From positions 874,161 to 938,160 of the forward strand of contig NW_009799100.1 of assembly GCF_000213175.1 (NCBI RefSeq): a stretch of DNA of 64,000 bases, given 5' to 3'. The position numbers and the translations under genes were made by a program. The DNA comes from Neurospora tetrasperma FGSC 2508. Taxonomy: Eukaryota; Ascomycota; Sordariomycetes; Sordariales; Sordariaceae. Positions within the stretch are counted from its first letter, which is position 1, and the number at the start of each line of letters is the position of its first letter. The notes under the pieces were generated by a model. That model saw nothing but the letters and a program-made list of their open reading frames with translations, was not told the DNA's origin and made no database searches. This document shows, piece after piece, positions 9,634 through 23,289 of the stretch.

Positions 9634-11903
9634 TTACCCCCCCTGCTCCCCCCGGCTCCCCCCTTGAGGAGCCGGGCCTATTGTACTAAAAAGTACTCTG
9701 TTAAATATACGAAAAATAACTAAAATCTCCTATAACTATTCCTTGTCAAATACTTAGCTAAATAGGTACGAATAATAATATTAGAAAAGAAAGATTTCCC
9801 TATTAGAGTCCCTAAATAAACGTTGTACAATTACCTACTCCCTACCCGAGTTAGTATTATTACCCTTATAGAGCTGTACCCCGACCGAAGTATTAAGATT
9901 GAATTAGGAGATATTTCTAGATTTTGTCTATCCGGGGATTAATTGTTGTAATACTTTAGCAATCCGTAATAGAGATAATTAAAATTAAGGTTATTACCTA
10001 GTACTTTGTAGCGTTCTATTTCTCCTACTAGTAGGAACTTTATCCTTACTACTATAAAGATAGTTTAATAATCCTTATATATACGAAATGTTAAATTTAT
10101 TACCCTTTAATAGTTGTACATTGTAGTAAATACTAGTTCAATTGGCTATACGTAGAGGGGTATAATCTAAGGATTTATTATATTACTAATATAAAAAAGA
10201 ATGAATTAGTATTCCTAGTATTGTAGCTTCGCTTCTTTTAATTATTAGAGATTCCTTTTTTGGAATTCTCGGTTAGTGTTCCCTTTACTATAGTTTTATT
10301 AGGGTCGTTTCTAATAAGACTTTACTTAGTCCGAGTTTTCCTCCTCTTTTAGATTGTTATTATTGTAACCGTCTAAACCCCTACTATTACGATGCCGACT
10401 AACAAGGACTTTAGAAAAGACGTATTATTGCACGAAGGGGGAAAGATTAGAAGAGAGTAGCGAAAACTCTGCTTTCAAACTATATATATTATAGGGTGGA
10501 GATAGGGGTTAAGGATATGACTCGGATTTGTAGTACTACGGTAGGGGAATACCGAGGCTTCAGTATTATAGTTTCTAATACTATAATAGTACCCCGGGTT
10601 CCAAAATGCAATTAACTTTAATTATAGGTAAGCCTACTATACTAGTACGCAGCTATCGCTATAGCGCTAAGGAACGTAGTCTATACGTATAGCGCTAAGC
10701 CGTAGTTGCCCCGAGTAATAGTCGCTTTACGCGCTAAGTCTAAAGTAATTTAGGTTGTAGCGCCCAGGCCTCCCTAAATAAATACGTATATCCCGGCGCA
10801 TTTTCGCCTCTATAATTAGGATTTATTCTTCTTCTTCTTCTCCTCCTTTCCCTCCTTCTCCTTCTCCCCTTCCTTTAGCGTATATTTTACTCTTCTTTTA
10901 TTATAGCGTTACTATTATATAATATAAGTATAAAACTCCTTCTTCGTTTAAAAAATACTTTTATAATATTAGTTTCTATTCCCTATTCTTTCTCCTAAAT
11001 TTTTAGTACTATTATTATACTACTTTGCCTTAATATTAATATTAAAGCCCTCGTAGTAAATTAATATATTAGTAGGGTTAATTTTATTGATAATACCTTT
11101 ATTAATAATCTTAGATATATAATTTGCTTTTATATAACTATGAAGATACTATTTTAAATAGTAGTAAGCTTATTATATTATATTACTATCTCCCCCTTAG
11201 TCGGCGCCGGAAGTGCTTTATTTATTATAACAGTAAGAATAATTATAATTAAATAAAAAAAATTTTATATAACGTTATTCTAACGTTCCTAAGTTATTAT
11301 TCTTATAAATAGTAATAGTACTAATATAGTAACTATAATTCGTTAGGCTACGTCCTTTTAAAAGAAGGACGGTAATAAATTTATATAGTCCGAGGAGGTT
11401 TACTATTATATTACTATCGAGTTGAGGGATTTAATAATTTGTTTTAATATTATATCTAAGGGCTAAAAGGCAGATAAGTCCTTAGTTAGGCCTAAGAAGG
11501 GTACTAAAAATATTTAAATCTATAATTATAATATAGGCCTTATATTATTCCTTTAATATTCTATTAATATTCCCGTAGTGTACTGCCATTAATAAGATTA
11601 TTAACGTCTATCGAATTATAGTTTAATAGCTAACTCTTTATTATTCTAATTATAATATACCAGTGGAGGCGTACTATTTCTAGTATAATATATAGTATTT
11701 TCGCCTAATCGATAGTAATATTAATTATATTAATTAGTCTTTAATTAAATTTTAGTTCTATACCGCCGTTAAATCGGAGGTTGCTTATATACTTAGCGAA
11801 TTGGGTATTACTAATAAAAAGAATATTAATCTTTAGATTAATAAAATTATATCCAACTTCCCTATTTTAACAATATTTTTAGTTAGGGCTCTTATTTAGC
11901 AAT
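9634..11903 (-). mobile_element. RIPed internal part of the first LTR retrotransposon
   Basis: This AT-rich, TpA-rich sequence starts abruptly after the LTR. No frame is open for long, and I could not place pol domains in it. It includes a pyrimidine tract (10825-10878) and repeated TATAGCGCTAAG-type words around 10650-10740. It is interrupted at 11904-11908, the target site of the next element, and may resume after 19273. Confidence 0.5.
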
Positions 11904-11908
11904 ATAAT

Positions 11909-12132
11909 TATCACGGGGCAAGAGGGCACCGTTGGAGGTAAGGTAGGATATACATTATTATACGAAGGAGGAGAAGGGAAAGTGTGCGTAGAGGACTGGC
12001 TATATAAGCGAGAGCCTAGACTGGGCCAGTCCGTGCGCGTACACACACGTGGGACTGTACGTAACTAGAGCTATTAATAGCTCTAAAATGAAGGCGTATA
12101 GTATAACTATATTACAGGCTAGCCCTATAATA
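11909..12132 (-). repeat. left LTR (3' LTR) of the 7.36-kb gypsy element
   Basis: It aligns without gaps to 19045-19268. Differences are almost all transitions, and one A/T transversion is seen in the first third. Changes in this copy are concentrated in its right, inward half. Confidence 0.9.
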
Positions 12133-15100
12133 CTATCCCCCTTTAAAAGAAGCTCGCAGAGCTAAAAAATCTATATATATATATAATAATAAATCCCTAT
12201 TCAAAAACAATTATAATCCACCAACTATATTGGAAGTAACTTTTTAAATTATATATCTATTAACCGTCGTATAATTTTCCTAAATACCAAATACAATTTA
12301 TCCTTTACGTCCTTACTAACTATTATATCGATTGGCTCCGTTATTACCGTACTTAAAAATAGCTTTGTATCGGTTACGGAGGTTATTTTTTACTAGAAGT
12401 GTGCGGAGCAGTAATGCGGAAGTTCCAATATAGGAGCGGCCGGGGGTTCTAAGGAATTAGAGACGGCTAGGGAGCTAAAGGTAAAGTATTAGAGAAATCT
12501 TTAAACCCCCGGCGGTATTAATTTATCCGGATTTTCGTAATAAAACTATTAAGGATAATATTCGTAATTAATAATATTAGTAACAAATTCCTAAATAGGG
12601 TCCCCAATCTTCTATTTAATATAGTAGTACTAATATATATTACTACCTAATTAAATATAATTAATAAACTTTTTAAAAGCCTATTCCTCGTACTCCTCCT
12701 AATTATCCGTATATATTATTACCCGGCCTTTATTTACCTTTATATTCATTATAATATTCTAACCGGGCAATTCCGTACCCGACTAAAACTATACTATAAA
12801 AATATAAAAGATTAGTAAGTACTTTATATTAACGGATAGGGAGAGGTGGACTATATACAAATTAGCGCAGACAATTCTAAAAGGGCCTTCCTAATAAGGG
12901 GAAAGCTTCGTATATAGCCGACTATTAGCGAAATTTATAGTATTTGAAAGAATTATATTATTAATATAATATTTAAAGGAGTCAATACATTTTTTATTAG
13001 TAGTATCTTTATAATATTCTTATATACAATAAATCTATTAAACAGCGAAGTTCTATATTTTTTAAAAGCAATCTATTAATTTATTAACTTTATAATACTC
13101 TTTAAATTAAACTAGTAAAAGATTTAGAGGCAGCGGAATTCGGGGTTTTATACCTATATAAGGGTAATAACTATAATTAGCGAAGAACGGTAAAATCCCT
13201 ATTAATAAAGAAATAGTATTATTACTAGCAAATTCTACAAGAGGCAACTATTTAGCCCAATTTATTTAAGCCTAAATGATATATATCCTTAAAAATTACT
13301 CTATTTTTATATTAATACATTCGATTTATATATTAGTTTAAGGGTAGAAGGCGGAGGTTAACTTCCTAATAATAAATAGTTTTTTATAAAGAATAAATTA
13401 GAAGCGGAATATAAATTAGGTACTTCTATTAGATAGAATATTATTTAGTAAACTATAAATATAATAGATACAATTAATAAAACAATTAATTAATTCTTTG
13501 GCCTCTAGGATTAATATTGGGATATAGTATTATATTTTTGTATATTAGTCAATAATAATAGTAATATACTTAAAGGTTTGGCCGAAGTAGGTACTATCCG
13601 GTAGTACGGTAATATAATTAACTAAAATTGCTATCTAAAATACTAGGGAAATAACTATAGGTTTAAAATAGCCGGCGGAATTGCGCTTAAGTAATTTAGT
13701 TTTAGTATAAGGGAAGTAGCTTCTATAAAAAAGCCTTATATTATTATATATCCCTTCCTAATAGAAATTATATTGTGAAAATTTGTATATAGTATTATAA
13801 CTAGGGTAATCCGCGCTAGGAGTATTATATTAGTAATTAATTAATTAGAATTAAAGGCCCTTATTGTAGGGGTTAATAATAATTCTATCTTTTTACTTTA
13901 TAATACCGTTAATAATATAGTATTCCGAAAAAATTCTATAGAATACCTTCCTAATAATTAAAGGCTACTACCGTTATAATACGTTTATTAAATAAAATAC
14001 TAACTTTGAGAGGAAAATTAAAGTTTTAGAGTTCGTATAAATAAGGTTATTAATTAATTTAGTATTAAAGTCCTTGGGGCCGAGTAGGTATAGCACAAAG
14101 CTAGCGGCGGGGTCTTTAAAATAATTATTTTTAAATTATAAGGGGTTGAATAATAGTCTTTTATAGGTAATAAAGCGACCGTTTTCTTCGCCGTTGGGGC
14201 GGTTGTTAATTTTGCGGTTTAAAGTATCGGGGCGTAGATTCTTAGAGGTTAGGGTATACTTTATTAAAAAATTAAATCGAAATAGGAATTAAGACTAGTG
14301 TATATACTATTGGGTAAATTACTTATTCGTTGTAAAGGTTTAGAGGTTTTTATAATTTATTAGAATATTAAAAAGTTATTAAATACCCTTAAACTCCGGC
14401 TACTACTCCTCGAATACTTTAATAATAATTAGTAATTCTTTATTATAAATATTGTAATTATATTCCTACGAAGTATATTTAGCGGAGAAGTAGGTTATAG
14501 GGTAAAGGATCTTATTATTACTATACTAAGAGAGGGTTCTGTTAATAGCCTAATTAGAAGTGTTTATTTTAATAATTGTTTTTTTAGTCCAATTATAAGT
14601 TTTTAATACTAGGCTTTCTATAAAAGACTTCTTTAAAAACTCGAATATTCGTTAGTAATTAGTATTTTAAATTTAGGCTATATCCTTCTTTATAAATTCT
14701 TAAAGTAGGGTAATTATAGTCGAGAAGTTTTTAATAAACCGTCGGTAGAAATTTGCGAAGCTAAGGAAAGATTGAAGGGACTTTTTAAATTTTGGGGCTA
14801 GCTATTTAGTTACTACTTTAATTTTCTCTAAATTTATTCCAATACTTCCCAGGGTAATAATTAGCCCTAAATACTTAGTACGTATAGTATAGAATTTATA
14901 TTTATTAATATTAACGCTAAGTCCTACTCTAGCCAACCGGTTAAGGATATTGTTAATATACTATTCGTAGTCCCTTATATTATCCGAATAGATTAGAAGG
15001 TTATTAAAGTATACAATTATATAGATATTAAAAATATTGTATAGGATATTATTAATATAATTCTAGAAAGTACCGGGGGCTCCTTATAAACCGAAGGGGA

Positions 15101-18100
15101 TAATAAGGGATTCGAAAAGGCCGAAGCGTATTATAAATATAATTAGCTACTTATAGCCCTATTTTATTCGAATACGGTTAAAAGCAATTATTATATCAAA
15201 TTTTATAAAAATTTTAGTATAGTAAATTACGTTTAGAATCTTTTTAATAAGTAGAAGTAAATAGTAGGATTTAGGGTAATATTATTAATTCCCTTATAAT
15301 TAATATAAATGCAGACTCCGCTTTTTAATTTTTGAATAAGTAGGACCGGGGCTAAGGCTTCTAATTATAATAATTGAATAAACTTCTTCTTAAGGTTATT
15401 ATTCATTTATTTTTTAATAACGCTAAATTCGTCCGGGTTAAAAATATAATTATAGGTAGCGGGCGGCGAAGTTCCTAAACGGAATTCGAATTTAAGATTG
15501 TACGAACGATTAGGAGGGAGAATTTCTACACCCTCTTACCTAAAAGTATTAATATAATACTAGTATTGCTTAAGGAATTTAACTTAAATTTCGTCATCGG
15601 TCTTTAAAAATTTATTTACTTTTTTATAGAATTTAGTACCGTCTTCGAATATAATTTTACTAATATTAATACTGTTAATAGCGAAGTACTTATTAATTAT
15701 TTCTTCGTAGTATAGGAAATTATTATTAGTATTATTAATTTGAATAGAGTTAGCAACTTTTACTATACGTAAGGTAATCACATTTCCCTTCCCAACGAAA
15801 GTATTAATCTATTTATAATAATTACTACTAAATAACTTTTTATACTTTTAATTATAGCTTATTAAAACATCCTTAATTATTTCTTTAATAAAATTATTAT
15901 TTATACCCCCAAGATTTAGGACGCTTCCTTCCTTCTTTATTTAATACTCTTCTTTTAATCTTTTAATATCTTCCTCTATTCCAACCCTAGTAATATAAAT
16001 AATTTAAAATCTTTTTATTTTAATTAATTAATTAAAATTTACAATAAAGAATTCCTTAATATCGTTAGAGTTAATAGGATTGTTGGGAATACTATAGAGA
16101 CGGATTGGAGATTAGTAGTCCGCAATTCTAATATAGGTTCCTCTAATAATTTAATATAGTATTAACCAGTAAATTAAAGTATTAACCGGGAGGTCTATTA
16201 ATATTAGTATTTAGTTAGAACTAATTAGAGTTTTACTAAGCGGAGTAATATTTAATCGGTTAATTATTCGGTTCTTAAACTAATTAAACTTCTAATTAGT
16301 AATTTATTTTATAATTATAAAAATAAATAAATAATAAGTAGATTTTCTTTATAGTAATTCTAGTTCCCCTTCCTCGGGTACTTCTTCGTAAGAAGGTATT
16401 TTATACGCGGAACGAATACCGGGTATATTAGGGCGAGGGGGGGAAAGGTAGCGAACTACTAAGGGGGTATAATAGTTAATAGTTCTATAAAGGAGGTAGC
16501 CGTATTACTTATAAGCGGGCCCAAAACGGAGGGAATTACTAGGCTAATTAATACCCAAAATATAATATATTAACTATAAATAGCTAAAAATAATAGGATT
16601 ATTTTCGGCGAAGCTATAAATAAGAAGGTTAATAACTTCGTAATAAATTTCTACTTATATTATTATTTTAATAAAATAGGTAATATTACCCTTAATTTAA
16701 CTATTAGAAAAATATAATAATTTAAGGACTAGTAATTTAAAGAGAGGCAAACAATGCCAGAAAGTAAACCGCCGGTCAATAAAATTAAGTACAGTATAAC
16801 CACTATTAATTAGAGCGGAATAATATAAGGAGAAGTAGATAGAAAGATTTAGTAAATTAGAATATTTATAGCAGCTATCTATTAAAAATCTATTTATTTT
16901 AATAATATTTAACTATATAAAGATAAACCCCTATAATCCTCCTCCTTATTCTATAAATTAATACTTCTAAATGCAATTTGAATTAAAGACTATATATTTC
17001 CTTATCTTTAAATTAAATTCGTTTTATCGCCTATAATACGATTATGAAACCGGGCTAGTAGATAAAAACCGGGTAATAATAACCGCCGGAGCTAAAAGTA
17101 TTTAGAATAATTGTTGGGAAACTTATAGGAAGGCCGGTACCTATAGCATTAATTTAATAACCGCCGCTATAATTAGAGCACTACTAACTATAATTATATT
17201 AACCCTAAGCCGGTTGCTACTATTAGCTACTATTACTATTAGTATTATTATTACTATTATTATTATTATTCTTATTCTTATTTCAGTTTCTATTTCTATC
17301 CCTATAGGGTTTGACTTTCTTTTTAAAATTAATATAAAAATAATATTCCACCAAGAAATATCCCTTCCTACTATAGTAAGTATATATACTATTCTTTATA
17401 TAATATTCGAAAATATTATTATCGATTAAGTAAAAGATTTGGACGTCGGAATTTAATACTATATTAAGGTCTATAGTAGAACTTCCTTAATTAACAGTAG
17501 CCTCTCTAGTAAATATAGAGGTATTAGAAGTACTAGTAGTAGTAGTATTAGAGCCAGTCTTACAATAGGGGTTAGAATTCTATTATACTAATCCTTATTT
17601 TTTAAATTCTTTATAAAATTATAAGCGAGAATCAATTACTTATTATACTTATTATTAATAGGTTAGGGATTTTAATAAATAATAATAATGCGGATATAGT
17701 CCGAGATCTTTTAGTACAAATGATAGATTTTTATACTATTATCAAAATTATAGTAATTGATTAAACGGGTAAAATTATCCTTAAACTCTTACTATTTTAT
17801 ACCTTTAATTATTTTTAACTCTTTGAATTCGTAACGAAAATAAATAATAATATTTATATTATTATACTTCGTAGTAAGTTCTACTAAGAGGGCCTCCGCT
17901 ATAAGCTATTTAGCGGGGAATTTAATAAGGATTTTAATAAATTCAAATTCAATAGCTTCGAAAGGGGCGCCCTTAATAGAGCAAACGATAAGGAAAAACT
18001 TCTTACACTCAGTATTAAAGAGTTAAGGGTCGTCTAACTAAGTGAATTAGATATAGAAACGCTAAGTACAAAATTTAACGGAGCGTTTAATAGTAGTACC

Positions 18101-19044
18101 TTTACTATTAAACGCTAGTATTATAATAATATATAATACTAACCTATAACTACTACTATCGTCTATAAAAGCTATAATATTAGGTTCGGGTTTTTTATTA
18201 CTAGAATCGTCTTCTGGAAGTATAATATTACAAGCTTAGGCGGCAATAAGACGCTAATATAGATTATTAATCGTTTTTTAATACTTTTCCTTCTACTTCT
18301 AGTAAATAATTTTAAAATTGGTTTTTAAAATAGAAAATTTTAATTTTAGGGTAATAATATTTATTTGTAGTAAACCGACTTCAGTAGGATAAACGTTACA
18401 AATAACTCTAACTATAGTTTTGTAATTCTTAATAGCCTCCTATATTTAAAAGAGGGCTTTTATTTGGATTATAATAATATTACTATTAAATTATTCAATC
18501 TTTTACTAAGCTAATACTAATTAGGACTTAAAAATTTCGAATAATTCCTCCGCCTTATATACTTTTATTTGAATTCCAATAATAATTTTATAAATTAATT
18601 AATTAAAAACTATAAATATAATATAGAAAATAAGGAGGATAGTAAAACTAAAAGTATCGTCAATTAGGATATTGCTAATAATAATTATTTAATTATTAAA
18701 TGCTTCGAGCGCTTATAAAATATTTGAATAATAATTACAATTAGTAGAATCGGCTACCGCCAAAGCGCTAATTGCTATAATTACCAAAAAATTGTCAGTT
18801 ACTAGGGGGTTAGACATAAATCGCTAAATTAATACGCCGGTAAGTATAAAAGAGAGAAAGAGAGGGCGAATTACTTAATTATAATATTCGGTTTAATAAT
18901 TATTTAGCTTAAGGTTTAGGATTATAACAAAGGTTTTAATTGTACGGCTATAAATTTTAATTAATTAATTAATACAATTGCAAATTAATCTTCCTCTTTA
19001 TTAAATAGTGAACGTACGTAGTATAATAATTTAATATAATAAAC

Positions 19045-19268
19045 TATTACGGGGCGAGAGGGTACCGTTGGGGGTAAGGTAGGATATGCGTTATTATACG
19101 AAGGAGGAGATGGGAAAGTGTGCGTAGAGGACTAGCTATATAGGCGAGAGCCTAGACTGGGCTAGTCCGTACGCGTGCACACACGTGGGACTGCACGTGA
19201 CCAGAGCCGTTAATAGCTCTAGAATGAAGGCGTGCAGTGTGACCACATCACAAGCTAGCCCTATAATA
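19045..19268 (-). repeat. right LTR (5' LTR) of the 7.36-kb gypsy element
   Basis: The outward half (about 19170-19268) keeps a near-original sequence with many CpA/TpG sites. Most RIP-type changes in this copy lie in the left, inward half. Confidence 0.9.
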
Positions 19269-19273
19269 ATAAT

Positions 19274-19879
19274 ACTAGTTAGGTAATAATTATAGTAGAA
19301 TAGTAATTATCCAGTAATTATTAGGTAATAGGGTTTTTATACTAGCGGTTAGAGTTTATAATTAGAGTTTCGTAGTAGTATAGTATAGGGTCGATCTTAG
19401 GAAAATTGGTTTGGAATTGTAATGAAATAGTAATATTCCTATAGACTATAGGTTGGCCGGGTTCTTTTTTAGGGTAGCGTTTGGTTTAGGGTATTTAAGG
19501 CTAAGCTAGGTTAATACTAGAAAGAAATTACAATATTACCACCTTATTATACTATTTAGAGAAGTATATCCCCTATATTTCGTATATAAATATAAATTAC
19601 TACTCTATCTTACTATTTAGCGTCCTTCTTCCGGGTTTTAAATTCTTTCTTTATCCTTAGGGTTAGCTTAATATTACTTTTTTAGGTCTTAAATTATTTT
19701 TCTATCCTTAGGGTCGGTTTAATATTCTTTTTCTAAGTCTTAAATTATTTTTCTATTTCCCTAGAGCTTATTAGGGTTAATTAAGTAGCTTATTAAAAGT
19801 AGCTAGAAGGCTAATATTCCGGAGTATTTTTAATTATAATCTATTATAAATATAGGTTTTTATAAGTAATTCGCTATTA
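19274..19879. other. AT-rich spacer with a tandem repeat, split from 32598 onward by the 12.7-kb element
   Basis: Before the 12.7-kb gypsy insertion this stretch was contiguous with 32598 and beyond. It may be the 5' flank or leader of the LINE relic there, or the rest of the first LTR element. No coding frame is seen. Confidence 0.4.
19633..19768. repeat. about 51-bp tandem repeat, 2.6 copies
   Basis: Units start near 19633, 19685 and 19736. They share TCTTAAATTATTTTTCTAT followed by CCTTAGGGT and TTTAATATT. Differences among units are partly RIP-like. Confidence 0.75.
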
Positions 19880-19884
19880 CTCTA

Positions 19885-20087
19885 TGTGAGACGATGACCC
19901 TGTCGGGTGGCACCAACCCAGTCGGGACGACCTGGGTAACTAGGCGCCACCAGCAGGCAGGCAAATCGGACTAACCTAGGTCGCTAGGGTATAAAACCCA
20001 GGTAGTACTTAAACTATAGGCAGAATAGTTCATTAGACAATTAATACTATAAAATCATCTATATAACCACGGACCGTTCATTTTACA
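19885..20087 (+). repeat. 5' LTR of the 12.7-kb element
   Basis: It starts TGTGAGACGATGACC and ends TTTTACA. The left half is nearly unmutated, while the right, inward half carries the RIP-type changes. Confidence 0.93.
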
Positions 20088-20937
20088 ATAGTGCCTAATA
20101 ATAAGTAACTTGAATTATCGCTATCCTATACTATACTATTAGATTTCTTTTTGGAATCTCTTTTATTCTATTTTAATCGCGCGTCACCCAGCCGCTGCAC
20201 TTTGTATACTAAGCTATATACCGGTTCCCTAACCGCTATTATCCAACTAATTAATTATTATTATTCATTAATACTATACCTAAAATAGACTTAACCGACC
20301 CGACGACCATTAGAGATTTGCGCTACGTATCGGACTTTATCTATCTCAACCTACGCTTCTAATAGGTCGGACGGCTCAATTAATTAAAACGCGAGGCTTT
20401 TAACTAAATTATTGCGACTCTACCCCCTCCCGACGAAAATGCATTAGTTATATTATCGTCTATAATGCGAATTTTACGCTAATTTCAACGCACGTCCTTA
20501 TTTTCTTACCCAAATAATTGAATTTTCGACTACTATATTCCAAAATAAGTCTTTAAAGTAGTAATTGAACTTACACCAGTCTAACTACAAAATAGCAAAC
20601 CCCAACTAATATTATAATAATTACTGTCCCCCTCTCTATATACTCTCCCTATAATATTAAAATTATACGAGAATTACAACCCTACCGGTTAAAACGCCGA
20701 TAATAATATATTTACTACTATAAATACTAATATAAGAGCGGCTACTACTATAAAAAATAATACTACTAATAAATTAACCGTCTACTAAGAATACCCCAAT
20801 AATAAACTAACCATCGTATAAAATAATAACTAAAGCGACTAATTACCCAATACCGCCAATAATTTACTATCCGATTATTAGTAAATTCCCCGTAGCAAGG
20901 CCGAACCTCTAAAATCAATTATACTAGTAGAATCAGC

Positions 20938-23260
20938 TCCTCCAAATCTACAATCTAATAATTAACCGCTCAACCAATTACTTATAACTAATATTAAAGA
21001 AAACGAATACCGGACCGAGGGAGACTGATAACCGATTATATTATTTAAATTCGAAGGCTGTAGTTTCTTCGATTCTACAAACGAACCGTTCTCCCTACCA
21101 AATATCGAACCCTTTCAATATACAACTATAGACAGTAATCTTCTACTATTCCCTAAATATAAAATAGAAAATATTAGAAAAAATATAATAGACGGTATTA
21201 TTAATAAATATTTACTATAGAATATAGCGTATAATATCAATATAAGCGAAGTAAATTTATAATACAATATAAAAATAACCGACCTACTAATAAAATTCAA
21301 TCTATATAAATTAAATTTAGCACTACCCTCCTATATAAATAGGCGATCTATATCGGCCGAATCGGATATTTCTATACTTAATATACTACTTAACGTAATA
21401 ACTAATTTTATCAATCGAACCGCCCAACATTTAGTAAATGTTGAATTCCAACAGACTTCTCTATTAATATAGGATCTATTATAGCGAATATAAAATAGAA
21501 TTACAATTATAATTTCCTCTAATTTAAATTTAATTTCCTTTAATAAATCGAGTGATATAATACGTATATTAGAGACCGCCGATCCAAATTTACAATAAAT
21601 ACTACCGCCGCTACTCCCTATAGAAATAAGAAACGCCGGAAAGAATAAACTTATCTAATTACCAACTATTATTGTAATTAACCTAAATTTATTAATAATT
21701 CTTCGTAAACCATTTCCAACTAATAATAAGCAATCGCTAGAAAGCCGAATAATAACCCTAGAACCTCCTAAGAAGGTACCTAAACGACCAAACCCCTAAG
21801 CTCCTTTTCTATTATTACAAAATAAATGATATATCCAATCAATAACGCTTTTAAAGCTATTAAAATAATAAAAAAGGAAAGTGATAATTAAAATCAAATT
21901 ATTGTTCAACGCCTTTAAATTTATTAAAACCCTACTCCCAAATATGAATCTCCCCTGTCCTTATACCTTCTAATATAAATTATAAAATCCTCCTAATATT
22001 ATATTCGTACCCTCACCGAAACCCCCAAAACCCTACTTATTAATATAACCCTCATTTTCCCCCGATATTACCGGTCTACCCCCTAGAAATTAACGTATAG
22101 TTAAACTACCTTCCAATTCCCAATTATTTAGAAAATAATTACAAAAAATACTATAAAGTCTGCTTCGTATACTTCGTAGGCTCCAAGCAGCTATTTAACG
22201 CTAGCGCTAATTAACCAAACAAAAAATTAGCAATATAAGTTCCGTATAGGTAGATACTAGTAGTAACGCTACTATTGAAGATAACAACTATAGTAAGAAT
22301 ACTAGTAATAATAACAATACTACCACAGCTAAAGAATTAGAAACGTTAAATACTAATAAAGAGCTTTATTATATTACGCGTATTATTAAAGCTATAGGTA
22401 AAATAAATAATAATAAACTCGAAACTATAACTAATTGCTTCGCTACTTCCCTTTAATCTGCTATATTTAATAGTTAGAGGATTTTAGTAATCGGCTACTT
22501 TTAGTCCGACGCTAAAGAAAAAGACGGTAATATAAGAGGTAATTACTTTCAAAAGAAAAATAAGGTCTATATTACTTCGCCGTATCTTTTCATTAAGACC
22601 GTCCGAGATAATACCGTCAATAATAATCTAAAAGTAAATACTCTTCAAAAGAATTTATACCAATTATTTATAAGCGGAATAAAGGTATAATATATAAACC
22701 AATTTAATACAAAAACCTGTATAACTATAAAGTAGAATCTAGATAGTTAGTACATTACAATTCTTTTACATTGGAAGGGCCCCGCGCCTAAGTATTAGCC
22801 AAGCTTAATACGTTGGAATATTTATATAATAATTGCCGTACTAGCAAACTACCCCGCAATATCGCGATAAAAGTCATTCGCTACTCTAAAGAATTAAGAG
22901 AGAAAAATAAGGGTAAATATATAGCGCGTATTTACAATTGCCAATACCCTAACTTAAAGGATTTAGTTGTTAAACCAGCCGATAATATAATTTTAAATAA
23001 ATATTTAACGTACGTAGACCGTTGTACGGAAACCTGTTGGTTTAAAATTATCGACGATTTAGGAGGTTATAATAGTAATTTTAATAAGTATATATTGAGG
23101 GTTGAATTTAATAGTAAGCTTCCAAATATTAAAGCTATCGAAACTATTAATTTTATAAAGTAGGAAGAAGACGCTAAAGAGGAATTAGGTATAGCGTTCT
23201 AGGGTAGAGATAATTGTAATTACCCCGGCTTATTTTTTAATTATAATAATAATTATTAAT
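20938..23260 (+). pseudogene. 5' coding relic of the 12.7-kb element (gag region, unassigned)
   Basis: One plus frame reads coherently from about 21050 to 22650, with stops only at former Gln/Trp codons. Recognisable short pieces are FEGCSFFDSTNEPF and AQHLVNVEFQQTS, then an acidic Thr/Asn-rich stretch around 22260-22400. It continues in another frame at 22813-23163 (RYSKELREKNKGKYIARIYN). The position after the 5' LTR suggests gag, but I see no capsid signature or zinc knuckle. Confidence 0.4.
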
Positions 23261-23289
23261 AATTATCCTTACCGCACGAGCAGGAGTGG

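Larger units (their letters stand above)
11909..19268 (-). mobile_element. complete Ty3/gypsy LTR retrotransposon, 7.36 kb, RIPed
   Basis: Two 224-bp LTRs (11909-12132 and 19045-19268) bound the element, and the 5-bp flanks match (ATAAT at 11904-11908 and 19269-19273). A polypurine tract (minus strand AAAGGGGGATAG) abuts the left LTR, so coding is on the minus strand with the 5' LTR on the right. Reverse transcriptase remnants read on the minus strand at about 15480-14950: NPDEFSVIKK, NNNLKKKFIQ, SGVCIYINYKGIN, all interrupted by stops at former Gln/Trp codons. Their order matches the N-terminal RT of Ty3/gypsy pol. Every frame is broken by RIP, so the element is dead. Integrase should lie at about 12900-14000 but was not resolved. 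Confidence 0.88.
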
